DNA from: Hemibagrus wyckioides
Lineage: Eukaryota; Chordata; Actinopteri; Siluriformes; Bagridae
DNA: 64,000 nt
Assembly: GCF_019097595.1 (NCBI RefSeq)
Contig: NC_080735.1
Location: 2,654,917 to 2,718,916, forward strand
Reading direction: 5' to 3'
Positions 44,011 to 55,124 of this stretch are shown here, piece after piece (position 1 is the stretch's first letter; each line of letters begins with the position of its first letter). The notes under the pieces were generated by a model. It did no database searches, was not told where the DNA came from, and was given only the letters and a program-made list of their open reading frames with translations. A program made the translations under genes and the position numbers.

Positions 44011-44025
44011 CCAATAGTACATACA
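43784..44025 (-). repeat. 5' LTR of the gypsy element (minus strand)
   Basis: It is homologous to 40,120-40,295. It holds a (TAA)n run at 43,962-44,008 and extra sequence (GCACGTAGGGAGCAG) lacking in the other LTR. Just inside it the minus strand reads TTGGCGACGAGAGTCGG, a plausible primer-binding site. Confidence 0.82.
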
Positions 44026-44029
44026 TTAC

Positions 44030-44350
44030 ATAGTTTAATAGAGTTTATAGGTTTTTATCAGATAAAAATGTCTTAAATATAGTTATATCAGAATAAATAA
44101 GCTTTACAATTACATCAAACAGAAATAAAGCAGAAACATTTGCTTGACCAGCCTCATCAGCAGTAGCGCATTGCAAAATTATTCATTTGTTCAATTATAC
44201 AGAACGCACAACATTTACAGGCTGGGTAACATTTCCAGTCTCACACGAGAACTCTGATATTATGGCTGATCTTGCGTTATTTCTTTATCACTTCTAGCAT
44301 ACATTCGGTTGTGAAACACAGTTTGGGGACCAGACAGAGTTGTGGGCGGG
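44030..44350. repeat. Second copy of the inverted-repeat arm
   Basis: Inverted relative to 39,575-39,870. It carries a 45-base insert (TTGCTTGACCAGCCTCATCA at about 44,132). It flanks the gypsy element on the side opposite to the hairpin at 39.6-40.1 kb. Confidence 0.75.
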
Positions 44351-44995
44351 GTGGGTGGGGGGGCACAAACAAACTTAAAATCAAACTGTTAGTAATACAA
44401 GACTGTAAATAGCCATTTATCAGTTGATTATGTATCAATGTAACAAATTTCTCAATGACCTTCTGGTTAAAGTCAGTCATCTCATTCACCAGTCTCTTTT
44501 CCATTGACAGCATGGACAATGCATTCAATAAGAAGTGCTGGAAAAGCACCAAGTGTAAGATGGACCACAAATACATCGGCTGCTGCTGAATCTTCTTTTT
44601 AATACCCATTGTAATTGATGCAAATGTAGAGTAAAGGGTTACCTACAGACACAACACTATTCTCACAGTCGCTGACCATCTCTAGCTTCTAGATTTGTCA
44701 GAGTAACATATAGAGTAACACTAACACATAAAATTACTGTTAATGATGGAGGAAGAATTACTGGACATCCTGCAGCTCACACACTGGACAGGCTGAATGT
44801 TTACTAGACTTAGAGTTTATGTACCTTGGCTGAATATTAAGAAGATCCAAAGTAGATTTCCTCCAATTGCTGTCTTTAGACAGAAAAGAAAAGTGTCCTC
44901 TGAAAAGATGAACTGTGACAGAAAATGAAAAATAATAATATAATAATAATAACAAATGAAATTAGTAGCACGAAACTGACAAAACAGGAAAATGA
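44351..44995. repeat. Non-coding; flanking repeat, copy 3 from about 44,620
   Basis: 44,620-44,990 is homologous to parts of 31,650-32,000 and 38,710-39,070 (CTACAGACACAACACT, GACATCCTGCAGCTCACACA). 44,351-44,620 holds a G-rich tract and nothing recognised. Confidence 0.65.
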
Positions 44996-45026
44996 AACAG
45001 TAAAATTTAAAGACTGATATAGGCTC

Positions 45027-45222
45027 ACTGAAGGCTGGCCCGTGTGATCCGATCCAACAGACGAGCTTCTGTTGCTCAAATTGTTGAAGAAGTTAATGCT
45101 GGTTCTGATAGAAAGGGGTCAGAATACACAGAGAAGGACGGGTCAGGGCTGTTTTGGCAGCAAAAGGGGGAAAAACACAATATTAGGCAGGTGGTCATAA
45201 TATTGCCGTGTATACTGGTGTA
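45027..45222 (+). mobile_element. Deletion derivative of a Tc1-like element, fragment
   Basis: It reads GAAGGCTGGCCCGTGTGATC … GAAGTTAATGCTGGTTCTGA and then jumps to the 3' part (GGGCTGTTTTGGCAGC) and the right end TGGTCATAATATTGCCGTGT. The internal jump is at nearly the same point as in the copy at 52,586-53,122. Confidence 0.85.
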
Positions 45223-45254
45223 TATTTGTCCACATTTATAAGATAGTAAAGATC

Positions 45255-46300
45255 TTAGTTTAGACAACTGTCATAAAATTATATGTTGACAAAGTGTTTC
45301 TGACAGGAAACTGGAGATGTACGGAAAAGCTGTTTAAATTGAGAATAAATAAAATAACATGCTAGCCAGTTGGCTAACAGCTTTCAGTCAGAAACGGAGC
45401 CGTACGTTCTTCTTATCTTGATGTTTTTTTTTTATAGAAGCTGATAACCAATAGAATGTGACTAAACACACTGAGGGATGAGTTAAATATTGGGGAATTA
45501 TAATATTGACCTTTTATAAACATTTGTATAGCGCAGTTACTGTATTATCTTTGTGTGTGTTGTTAAACCTGTCTCCAGGAGGTGGCGGTAAGGAGCAGCC
45601 ATGACTCTGCTGTCTGTGATCATGAAGAAGAGAGACTATGAAAGGAAGCAGGAACGGGTTTCTCCTCCTCTTCACTGCATGGACCTTCAGCATGTGGAGC
45701 TTTATCTTTCTCTCTCTCTCTCTCCTGTGGTCCAGATGTACAGCTTCATGTAAGATAAAAACAAATCTCTCTTCCTTTATTAATGCTGCTTGCTTTTTTT
45801 ACGTCTATATCAACTGTATGTGTATAAGGGTTCCATTCGGGCGCCATGTTTGTTCCTCACGTGGCTCATTAATCAGGTTTATTGAGACGTTACTTCTGGC
45901 TAGTGTGTTTATTATTTTAATAATCAGTTTCTTTTTGTATTGATCTAAAAGTACTGTAATAGAAGTAGTGATTAAAAAGAAAACAAGTTAAAGTAATGCG
46001 TAAGGATGAGCTGTCGCCACTCCGTCCGTCGTTGATCTATTTTCCCCTAAAAGCGCTTTCTGCAATTCAATCAAGAATTAAAACTGTAGTATAAAGATGT
46101 GAACACTTTAAAATGTTTTTATTTAATGTATTATTTCTATAACTTCATTGTTATTTCACTCTTGCAGGCTCGCATGGCTTGGATAACTGGAGTAACACAT
46201 GATCCCGCCTCCTGCGATGTGATTGGTTCCCAAACATGAAGCAGTCCTCTGATTGGACGGTGGACTCCCCTGAACTTTTCAGGCCTCTAATGGACTTCGT
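45255..46300 (+). promoter_or_regulatory. Upstream region and promoter of the snoRNA host gene
   Basis: It is homologous to 26,350-26,930 with an extra internal segment. Inverted CCAAT boxes (GATTGG) occur at about 46,221 and 46,254, and TTGGATAACTGGAG at about 46,179. Transcription probably starts shortly before 46,300. A second possible exon at about 45,590-45,755 (ends TTCAT/GTAAGA) is unproven. Confidence 0.5.
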
Positions 46301-46353
46301 TTGAGTTCAGGTACAAATTTACTTTTTTTCTTTGTTTTTTATAAATCCATTTC

Positions 46354-46446
46354 TGAACCGCTGATGACTCCTTTTTTTATTTTTCTGACACCTCGTATGA
46401 GCGCTGCTCAGCAGTGCCTGATTTCTAGTTTACACTCTGAGGTTCA
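46354..46446 (+). ncRNA. Box C/D snoRNA 1
   Basis: Terminal stem TGAACC/GGTTCA (six pairs), C box CTGATGA at 46,361-46,367, D' CTGA at 46,385-46,388, a C'-like TATGAG at 46,396-46,401, and D box CTGA at 46,437-46,440. The length is 93 bases. The shared core with snoRNA 2 marks them as paralogs. Box C/D RNAs guide 2'-O-methylation at the fifth base before D or D'; the target is not assigned. Confidence 0.83.
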
Positions 46447-46942
46447 TTAAACTGATTTAAACTGTAGTGTCTGATCTTGCTATCAGAAACTGATGTTTGT
46501 GTTTTTGTGATCAGGATGTGAAGTCGCAGGAATGTCGGCTGTTCCTCTTCAGCTGTGCAGAAGGAGGGTTTAAGATCAGCCTGGGTTGTATGGTACGTCT
46601 GAGGTCCGTTTCCCACTTAATGTTGCCAGGTTTCTTGGTGTTGACTTTGCGGGTCGTCTTGTCCTGGATGGGCGTAGTCCTGGCTGTTGAACGCAGTGAT
46701 GAGGATTAGTTTGTCTGGCCCTTATGCTAAAGGGATCTGATGATAAACTCTCTCCCTGAAGCTTTAACAGCTATCATTTTTGTCCCTTCAGCAAGTGAAA
46801 GTAGTGACTTGGCTTCATCTTTAACTAACACTTTGACTTTTTTCCTTTACAGATTTGTGCTTCCTGCTTGGCTGAAGCCTTTAGTCCAAGGTAAGCCTGT
46901 GTTTCAGTAATCTCCGACGTTCTTGTTCTCGAGTGTTGCACC

Positions 46943-47030
46943 AGCCGCTGATGACTCTCTTAAACATTTTTCTGACACCTTCTATGAGAGCTGCACGGCA
47001 GTCTTTGATTAGAAGTTTGAACCTGAGGCT
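46943..47030 (+). ncRNA. Box C/D snoRNA 2
   Basis: Stem AGCC/GGCT, C box CTGATGA at 46,948-46,954, D' CTGA at 46,972-46,975, TATGAG at 46,983-46,988 and D box CTGA at 47,023-47,026; 88 bases. TTTTTCTGACACCT and the CAG-rich middle match snoRNA 1, whereas the stretch before D differs partly. Confidence 0.83.
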
Positions 47031-47310
47031 TGCAAATGTGATCTCGATGTTTTCTTTGTTTTTAACCCAAAATATTAACAAGCATTGTTTTTCTTTCTAC
47101 AGATGGAAATCGGCACGATTCAGATGTCCAGGATCTTGCATAATCCTTGGGGGATCCTTACAGTGCTTTAAAAACTCTTGACATTCAACGCTGCACACAT
47201 GTTTAAAAGTGTATTATTTATTTTATTTTTTTTTATTTCGTCTTTTTCAAACTGCATGTTGACGATGTCTCGCATGTAAACAAAAATAAACGGATTTAAA
47301 TAAAATAAAT

Positions 47311-48060
47311 GTAATGAACTTGATTTTTTTTTTTTTTTTTTTTTGTATTCGAGTCTGGAAGAAAACCAGTGTTCTCTTCAGTGTGTCCAGTCCAGATTGG
47401 CCTCATTTGTTTTTCTATAGCAGGAAGTCCTGAATGAATAGATTTTATTAAATAATATGTTGGGATGACTTCTGAGATTTAGGATGGTTCTGTACAGAAT
47501 CCATCGTTTTGACTCATATAGCATTTTATTTAAACAATTAACCTCCTAAGACCTGGCGTCCTCATATGAGGACATCACATTTTTGGTTGTGTGCACCGTA
47601 ATACTTCATTCTTTGTAACTGGAACCTGTTGTACACAAAAATAAGTGGCTTCATGTTCAAAGATAAGATCTGGTTATTTATTTTTTTGGTTCCTCATAAC
47701 CCCAAATAGGTAGAAATCTAAAATGTAAGCTCAGGTCTTAGGAGGTTAATTGTTCAAATTGTATTAATACGATCAATTAAAATGTAGACGTTATTATACG
47801 GTTTACAGCGCCCTCTTTTGGCTTGTAGGGGAATTAAATCAATAAAAAAAATCAATAAAAAACCTAACTTGTAAATATATTAGAAAGCTAGAAATTAAAA
47901 GGATTTAAAGCGCAGGGCTTATGCTAAGCTAGTTTGTTTAATCTGTCTATATTTAGCAAATGTTCTTCATACAGATAATCCGAAGGGTTGAGCTAGAAGT
48001 GAAATGAAAAGCGTGTTTTTGTTGTATAACATCCTTCATCTCTGTGGTTTGCGTTGAAAC
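47311..48060. other. Non-coding between the snoRNA gene and mmd2
   Basis: Contains a T run at 47,325-47,344 and one MITE (47,542-47,745). Nothing else was recognised. Confidence 0.5.
47542..47745. mobile_element. piggyBac-like MITE, 204 bp
   Basis: The ends CCTCCTAAGACCTG and CAGGTCTTAGGAGG are exact inverted repeats. TTAA flanks both sides (47,538-47,541 and 47,746-47,749), and TTAA targets are diagnostic of piggyBac-type elements. It has no coding sequence. Confidence 0.88.
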
Positions 48061-48400
48061 CGTTAGTGAGTCCTGTGTCTCAAAATGGCGCCAGTTGGTC
48101 CCTTTAGTGCGCTACGTAGGGCGCATGCGCCTCGTTTTCCTGCACTAAGGTGTAGTGAGTGTACACCGGATTGAGACGCGTCCCCTTGACTTCCGGCTCT
48201 GAGTCGATTCGCTGAGTGTGTTTTATTTATTTTTTTCTCTCTCGGAGAGATGATGCTCTGTGAGCGCGTGAGCTCGGAATAAATGAATGTTTCCGGAGAC
48301 GATTAATCGAAGCTGGACCCTTTTTATTTTCTTTTTCTTTCTGGATTTGTAGATTGTAAATATATATTTTTTCTGGACTCTCCTGGAACATATTGTTTAA
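48060..48400 (+). promoter_or_regulatory. mmd2: mmd2 promoter and 5' UTR
   Basis: The only CpG-rich block near the gene. GCGCATGCGC at 48,121-48,130 is the palindromic NRF1-binding consensus. No TATA box stands at a useful distance. The 5' UTR would cover roughly 48,200-48,400, ending at the ATG of exon 1. Confidence 0.6.
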
Positions 48401-48560
48401 ATGAATCTTGTAAGGTAAGATGCTCTATAACGCCAGTAAACATTTAGATCAATATAACATCTGTCCATTTTTTTACAGTCTCTATATTTGAGACAGGTTT
48501 GTAAAAGAATCCTTTAAACCATTTCTTTAAGGTTTGGTATGGATGCATGACGTATGTGCC

Positions 48561-48607
<47 letters not shown>

Positions 48608-50867
48608 TTAATAAAGTGTCGGTACATTCATACAGATGTGGCTTGTTTAGAATGTTATGGTGTTATCTGGATCACATCTGGATTACATAACTCGTAAACC
48701 TGGAATCGTCTAGAGTCAGTTTATCAATACACTCCATTCATTTTATCCACACGCGATTACATCCTGCAGCTGTGCACATCTGGATGTCGTTATTCTGGGA
48801 TCTTTTGAAATGAGTAAACATGTTATGATCTGTTCAGCTGTAGCTCTAGATCTCAGTATCCAGAGCCTACACAGCTACATAACACCTGGGGCTTATTTCT
48901 TACACCTCTGGCGTGTTTAACCATATATATTCTCAAAATGTGCACATCTGGATTGATTTATCCACAGATTGCTTGACACATCTGGATTAAGCCACTTTAG
49001 CTGTTGAGCTGTCCACATCTGGATGTTGCTTTTCTGCGTACACATCTGGGTTACTTGATATTTTGATCTCTTAATACATCTGGATTACTTTATCCACATA
49101 TAAAGGATCTGGAACCCTTTATTCCTACACATCTGGATTCGCTTAATCCTCATATCTAATGTGGATCTCCTTCTTTTTGCTGGACACACCTGGATCACTT
49201 TATTCACATCGAACCAAATATCTTTACACATCCGGATTGCTCGCATACCTGGCTCTCTTTATCCTTGCTGCTTAGGTGTCCACATCTGGATTGCACATCT
49301 GGACTTATCTTTCCATTGGATTATTCTTTTATTTGAATCGAAGGGTTGTAATTGATGGAGGAGGAAAAAAACAACAGCCCTTCACCAAGATATACAATGA
49401 TGTGTTTAGGTACACATCTGGATCTATTTTTTTATTCTATCTGAAACTGCCTTATTGAAAACATCTGTGACTATTTTATAGATACACATCTGGACTTTAT
49501 ATATAAATGAATGTATTACAGAACTCTTTACTTAAACACACCTGGATTGTTTTATTTAAAAAAAAATCAACCCACCTGGATATATTTATCGAAGCAAAAC
49601 CACCCTTTACATCTCAATACACCTTTACACTGTTGCCTAGTGAGGCGCTTGCTGTGTGCACACCTGGATCGGACACTTGAACCTTGGTACGTGTGATTTA
49701 TGGCTTCAGAGTCAGAAGAAGAGGGAAGCAGCAGGTGTAATCGGAGTCAAGTTTGCTTTGCCAGGTCGTGTATTTAGGCTGCTGTATTGGGTCACTAAGA
49801 ATAGAAATGAGAGCGTGTGCAGGATGGCAGAGATTCTGCGCTCACTGGGGTGTGGACTTCCTAGTTTTCACACTTTCACACTTCCTTAATGGACATCTAC
49901 GCTGAACCAGGACATCACAAGCTGGAGCAGATGGACTGCAGATCATCAGACTTGAGCAGGAAACGCACTTCAGTGAATGTTAAGTCTGTTAGAGTCTCAA
50001 ATAACAAGAGCAGGAGACAAAATGGTGCCAAAGTCGTGTTCTAGAGCACAGCTGTAATCAGATGTATCTGTTACTGTAACTGGTAGTGGGCGTGGCCTAA
50101 CAGGGCCAGGAGGTTAGTTCCTGTTAACAGGTTTGCTATTTTCTCTATGCTATAGCTCATCATGTTTCAGAGAAAGCGTGGACGACTTTTCACTTTTCAC
50201 TTTACAGCTTTACTGTTACACGTCATTTACAACGGAGACTCCTTCCGTCTCAAATCAATTTATTCACACATATCTAGATCTCAGTATCCAGAGCCTACAC
50301 ATCTGCATAACTCCTGGAGCTTATTTCTTACCCCTCTGGTGTCTTAAACCATATATATTCTCAAAATGAGCACATCTGGATTGATTTATCCACAGATTGC
50401 TTGACACATCTGGGTTAAGCCACTTTAGCTGTACACATCTGGGTTAATCTTGATCTCTTGATGCTTACACATCTGGATTACTTCATCCACATATAAAGGA
50501 TCTGGCTGTCTTTATTCCTCCACATCTGGATTCCTTTAATCCTCGTAGTCCGCTTTATTCGCATCTCTCCGGATCTCTTTAGTCTTGCAGGTCTGGATTC
50601 CTCGAGATGTTTAGCCGTATACATCTAGATTAAACGGTCCACTCGAATCTGGACCTCTTTACCTAATGCCTGCACATCTGGATGTTCTGGATTGCTTAAT
50701 ATCTAGATTACTGTATCCACATAGATCTGAATCTCACACATTTTTCACACAAGCTCCTGAGTGTGAGCTGTTACTCATGTAGAAATTCTCAAATATGAAG
50801 TTAGAGCACTTTGCATAAGGGAAGTTCTGACCAAAAGAAGGAAGCTGAAAACCCTGATTTAGATAAA

Positions 50868-50901
<34 letters not shown>

Positions 50902-52010
50902 ACAACACAGAAAAGGATTCTGGGATACATTTGTACATTCAGGTTTCCCATCACACTCGCTCTTGCTGCCTCGGTGTATGCAAATCCGGCGTTTCCATGG
51001 CAACACTGACATCATGTCCATGCTGAAATCCTCAGTCATCCTTCTCCATGGTTACCAGCTGTTGCCAAGCAACTGTGAGGACCGGCAGCGAGTAGCAGCG
51101 GCAGCAGCTTAATTCGACTAGCGATCAGTCACGTGACCGGCTGGTTCAGTGATCACATGCCACACACACACACACACACACACATACACACTCACAAACA
51201 CTGGATTTGTTTCTCAAGGTTTGAGTAGAATGAAAACAGACCGTTTAGAAGCATCAGAGATGAAAAATTTCATCTTTCATCTGATGTGACCATTTATGTT
51301 AATTCTGGATTGCGATTGGTCAGCGGCTCGGACAGGAACCCTGGCCAAAACTAGTCCTAATATCATCGTTTCTATAGTAACAGCTCAGTCACGGCGAATA
51401 TTGGATACAACTGAACCTCTATAGAAATAGTCTCCAGTGTCAGTGCAGGAGTTCACGCTTGTTTAGTGGTTTCTGTATAAACCTGAGCTGCTTTTTGTCT
51501 TTTAACTTCATAATTAATGTGAAACTGGTGAAGGAGTGAAGGTTTGGAGCTATAAATATTTGTTAGTCATGAAGTTGCTGTGAGATAAAAGAATAAAACT
51601 CTTGAATGTTTGCTTAGAAGGGAGTGATGTGAATATAAAATTGCAATGAACTGATCTTCTGTCTCCTCAGATTTATGAACAGCCGGGCACCAGCTAATAA
51701 GAGGTATCAACCGACAGAATATGAGCACGCAGCTAACTGTGCTACGCACGCGGTGAGCTACGCGCATGTGCCCTTGATTCAATGCAGCGGATTGGTCCAG
51801 TTTTCTGAAGGAACTCTTTCACTCTGTTTTGTCGTTAGGAATTTGGAGATTAAGATTATTGTGAATAAGCAATCTCAGAATTATTTTATATGCAATATTA
51901 ATGTAGGTTAGCATTTGTTAAACATTTTAGCTGAATAAATAACTAATAAATAATAAATAACTTGTTTTAATATGTATATAAATTTGCAAAAGTGGTGTTT
52001 CATGAAATAA

Positions 52011-52053
<43 letters not shown>

Positions 52054-53949
52054 TTTCAACAGTGTCAAAATTTTCTCTTGCTAATTTAGCACGTTCTTTA
52101 ATAGCTCTGAGATTATTGCTCTAGTTTGCCCCCTAGTGGGACAACTTTCTTAGAATTTTCTTAGAATTTTTTCTCAATAACAGACCTCATGTTGAGTTTG
52201 TTTTAAGACACGGATTCACAGATTTATTACAGTAGACTGTTATTGTTTGATCTGTGTCTGATCTAGGTGTTTAATACCTTGATTTGTGTTCACAGCTCTG
52301 GATCATTCCCAGTATTCTGGGTGGACTTTTGCTCTACTTCCTCTCTGATGATCATTGGGAGGAGATTTCAGCGTGGCTGTATGGCGCAGGCTTGTCAAGC
52401 CTTTTCATCATTTCTACAGCCTTCCACACCATCACCTGGAAGAAGAGCCATATGCGGTACACACACACACACACACATACAGGTTGTGTGTCACTATCCA
52501 AGTTTAGAGTCAGATCAACAACCTGAACTCTGATCTCAGACCTGTTTTTAGATGCTGCTGAAGCTGGAATCTACAGTGTGTATAACATGGATCAGCCATA
52601 ACATTGTGAGCAGTGAGAGGTGACGTGAATAAGACTGAGTATCTCCTCATCATGGCACCTGTTAGTGGGTGGGATATATTAGGCAGCAAGTCAACATTTT
52701 GTCCTCAAAGTTGATGTTAGAAGCAGGAAAAATGGACAAGTGTAAGGATTTGAGTGAGTTTGACCAAAAGGACCATGTGATGTCTAGACCACTGGATCAG
52801 AGCATCTCCAAAACTGCAGCTCTTGTGGGGTGTTCCCGGTCTGCAGTGGTCAGTATCTATCAAACGTGGTCCAAGGAAGGAACAGTGGTGAACCGGTGAC
52901 AGGGTCATGGGTGGTCAAGGCTCATTGATGCACGTGGGGAGTGAAGGCTGGCCCGTGTGATCCGATCCAACAGACGAGCTACTGTTGATCAAACTGCTGA
53001 AGAAGTTAATGCTGGTTCTGATAGAAAGGTGTCAGAATACACAGAGCAGGACGGGTCAGGGCTGTTTGGGCGGCACCAACACAATATTAGGCAGGTGGTC
53101 ATAATTTTATGCCTGATCGGTGTATAAATATAATAAAACAGCCTAAAAACAGCAACGTCCTGAATCCGTTTTTGCTCTTAACTATGCACAAAAATCAGCT
53201 GTTTGACAAACGTTTGGAATTCACACTTAGGGCCAGATGGAATTTTTGTTTCTTAATGCTCTTGTGCACATTTTTCTCTTTTTACTGTAGGTCTGTGGAG
53301 CAGTGTTTCCACATGTGTGACAGGATGGTCATCTACTTCTTCATTGCCGCGTCCTACACACCCTGGTGAGAGTTTTTTCTCACACAGCATTGTTTTTGAT
53401 TAAATATTTAAATATTAGAGATATTTTTTATCTATAAATCACTAGGTATGATTTTTTTTTATTTTGAACTGACTTGGGGACAGTGACGGCAGGAAAAAAT
53501 GTGAATCATTCTGTGTGTGTGTGTGTGTGTGTGTGTGTTTCTCAGGCTAACTTTACGGGAATTGGGTCCATGGGCCGCTCACATGCGCTGGGTTGTCTGG
53601 GTGATGGCCTCTGGAGGAACTGCATATGTCTTCTTCTTTCATGAGAGGTGTGTGTGTGTGTGTGTGTTTGTGTGTGTGTGTGGGGGGGGGGGGGGTAGAG
53701 TGGGGGGGGCGATGGGAAAGATGGGGGGAGGGAAGGGAGAGAGAGAGAGAAATAAGAAAGAAAAAGAGAGGGGGGAGACAGACAGAATTGAGAGTGAGAG
53801 AGCAAGAGAAAAATGAGAGAGAGAGGGGAGAGAAACAAAAAAAAGAAAGCGAAAGAGGAATGAGATGGGGGCAAGAAGGAAAGAGAGAGAGGGGAAAGAG
53901 AAGGGGGAGAGAAATGAGAAAGTGAGAAAGAGCAAGAGAAAAACGAGAA

Positions 53950-53987
<38 letters not shown>

Positions 53988-54025
53988 TTCCTGTATAATC
54001 ATTATGCTAACACATAGTGGTGTGG

Positions 54026-54056
<31 letters not shown>

Positions 54057-54816
54057 AGTAATTAAAAGTTTTAAATCAATAATAAAATCCGGTGTGAATT
54101 AGAATGAAGACATGATCAAGAATTAAATCGACTTTAAGTATACATTTACAGGAATGTAGTTAAAGCCCAGTCCTGAGGAATTCTGGATTCTGATTGGTCG
54201 GTGTGCTGAGATGTGTTTAACATCCAGATGTGTGAAGGTGTGGGGAAGATTCCAGGAAAGCTCAGAGCTCAGTGTTTTAGAGATGTTCATTAATTCTATA
54301 AAGAATGATGATAGTAAATGTTAGAGACACAGTTGTGAAAGCGTGCAGTCGATTGGCAGAGCGCTGTGTGAAGTGCAGCGAGTGAGGCTGAAATCAGATT
54401 AGAGTCTCGTCTCGTCTCGTCTCGTCTCGGCTCCTCTCGTCTCAGCTCAGACTGTGTTGCAGGTATAAAGTGGTGGAGCTGGTCTGCTACACGGCAATGG
54501 GAGTCTTTCCAGCGATGGTCATTCTGTCTATGGTAAGAGAGTGTCCGGTCACATGACTGAAAAATTATATTAACTGTTTCTCAAATGAGTATGAACTTTT
54601 ATTCTCTCTCTCTCTCTGTCTCTCTCTCTCTCTCTCTCTTCATCCTTCTTTCTCTCGTTTCACTGTCTCTCTGTCTCTCTCTCTCTTTCTCATTTCTCTC
54701 TCTCTTTCTTCCTCATTTCTCTCTCACTTTCTCTCATCCTTCTCTCTCTTTCTTTCTCATTTCTCTTTCTCTCTCTCTTCCTCTGTCTTTCGCATTTCTG
54801 TCATTACTCTCTGTCC

Positions 54817-54913
<97 letters not shown>

Positions 54914-55077
54914 GCTTTTATTTCTTTCTCATTTCTCTCTCTTTCTTTCTCATTTCTCTCTCTCTCATTCTTGTTTCTCTCTCTCTTTTGTTTGCATTTC
55001 TCTCTCTCTTTTTCTCTTTCTCTCTCTTTTTCTCATTCTTCTCATGCTTTCTTTCTCATTTCTCTCTCTTTCTTGTT

Positions 55078-55124
<47 letters not shown>

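Larger units (their letters stand above)
40120..44025 (-). mobile_element. Ty3/gypsy retrotransposon, internally deleted, carrying a Tc1 insertion
   Basis: LTR copies lie at about 40,120-40,295 (continuing briefly after the Tc1) and 43,784-44,025. Read on the minus strand, the LTR starts TGTATGTACTATTGG and ends in CATACACCA. Gag, protease and reverse transcriptase follow in order from 43,613 down to about 41,830, and a pol C-terminal end is seen at about 41,700. RNase H and integrase are missing. No matching target duplication is seen outside the LTRs. Confidence 0.85.
46260..47310 (+). ncRNA. Spliced non-coding snoRNA host gene
   Basis: Four short exons are suggested by splice signals. One ends GAGTTCAG/GTACAA (about 46,311). 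One spans about 46,515-46,592 (GATCAG/GATGTG … TTGTATG/GTACGT). One spans about 46,853-46,891 (TTTACAG/ATTTGTG … TCCAAG/GTAAGC). The last starts about 47,103 (TTCTACAG/ATGGAAA) and has AATAAA at about 47,286. No conserved frame crosses them. Introns 1 and 3 each contain a box C/D snoRNA. This arrangement is that of snoRNA host genes, whose spliced RNA is often of little importance itself. Confidence 0.65.

Noticed and set aside
53517..54002. Several overlapping frames of about 100-150 residues
   Set aside because: All are GT- and GA-repeat translations, apart from the short true mmd2 exon 5 inside.
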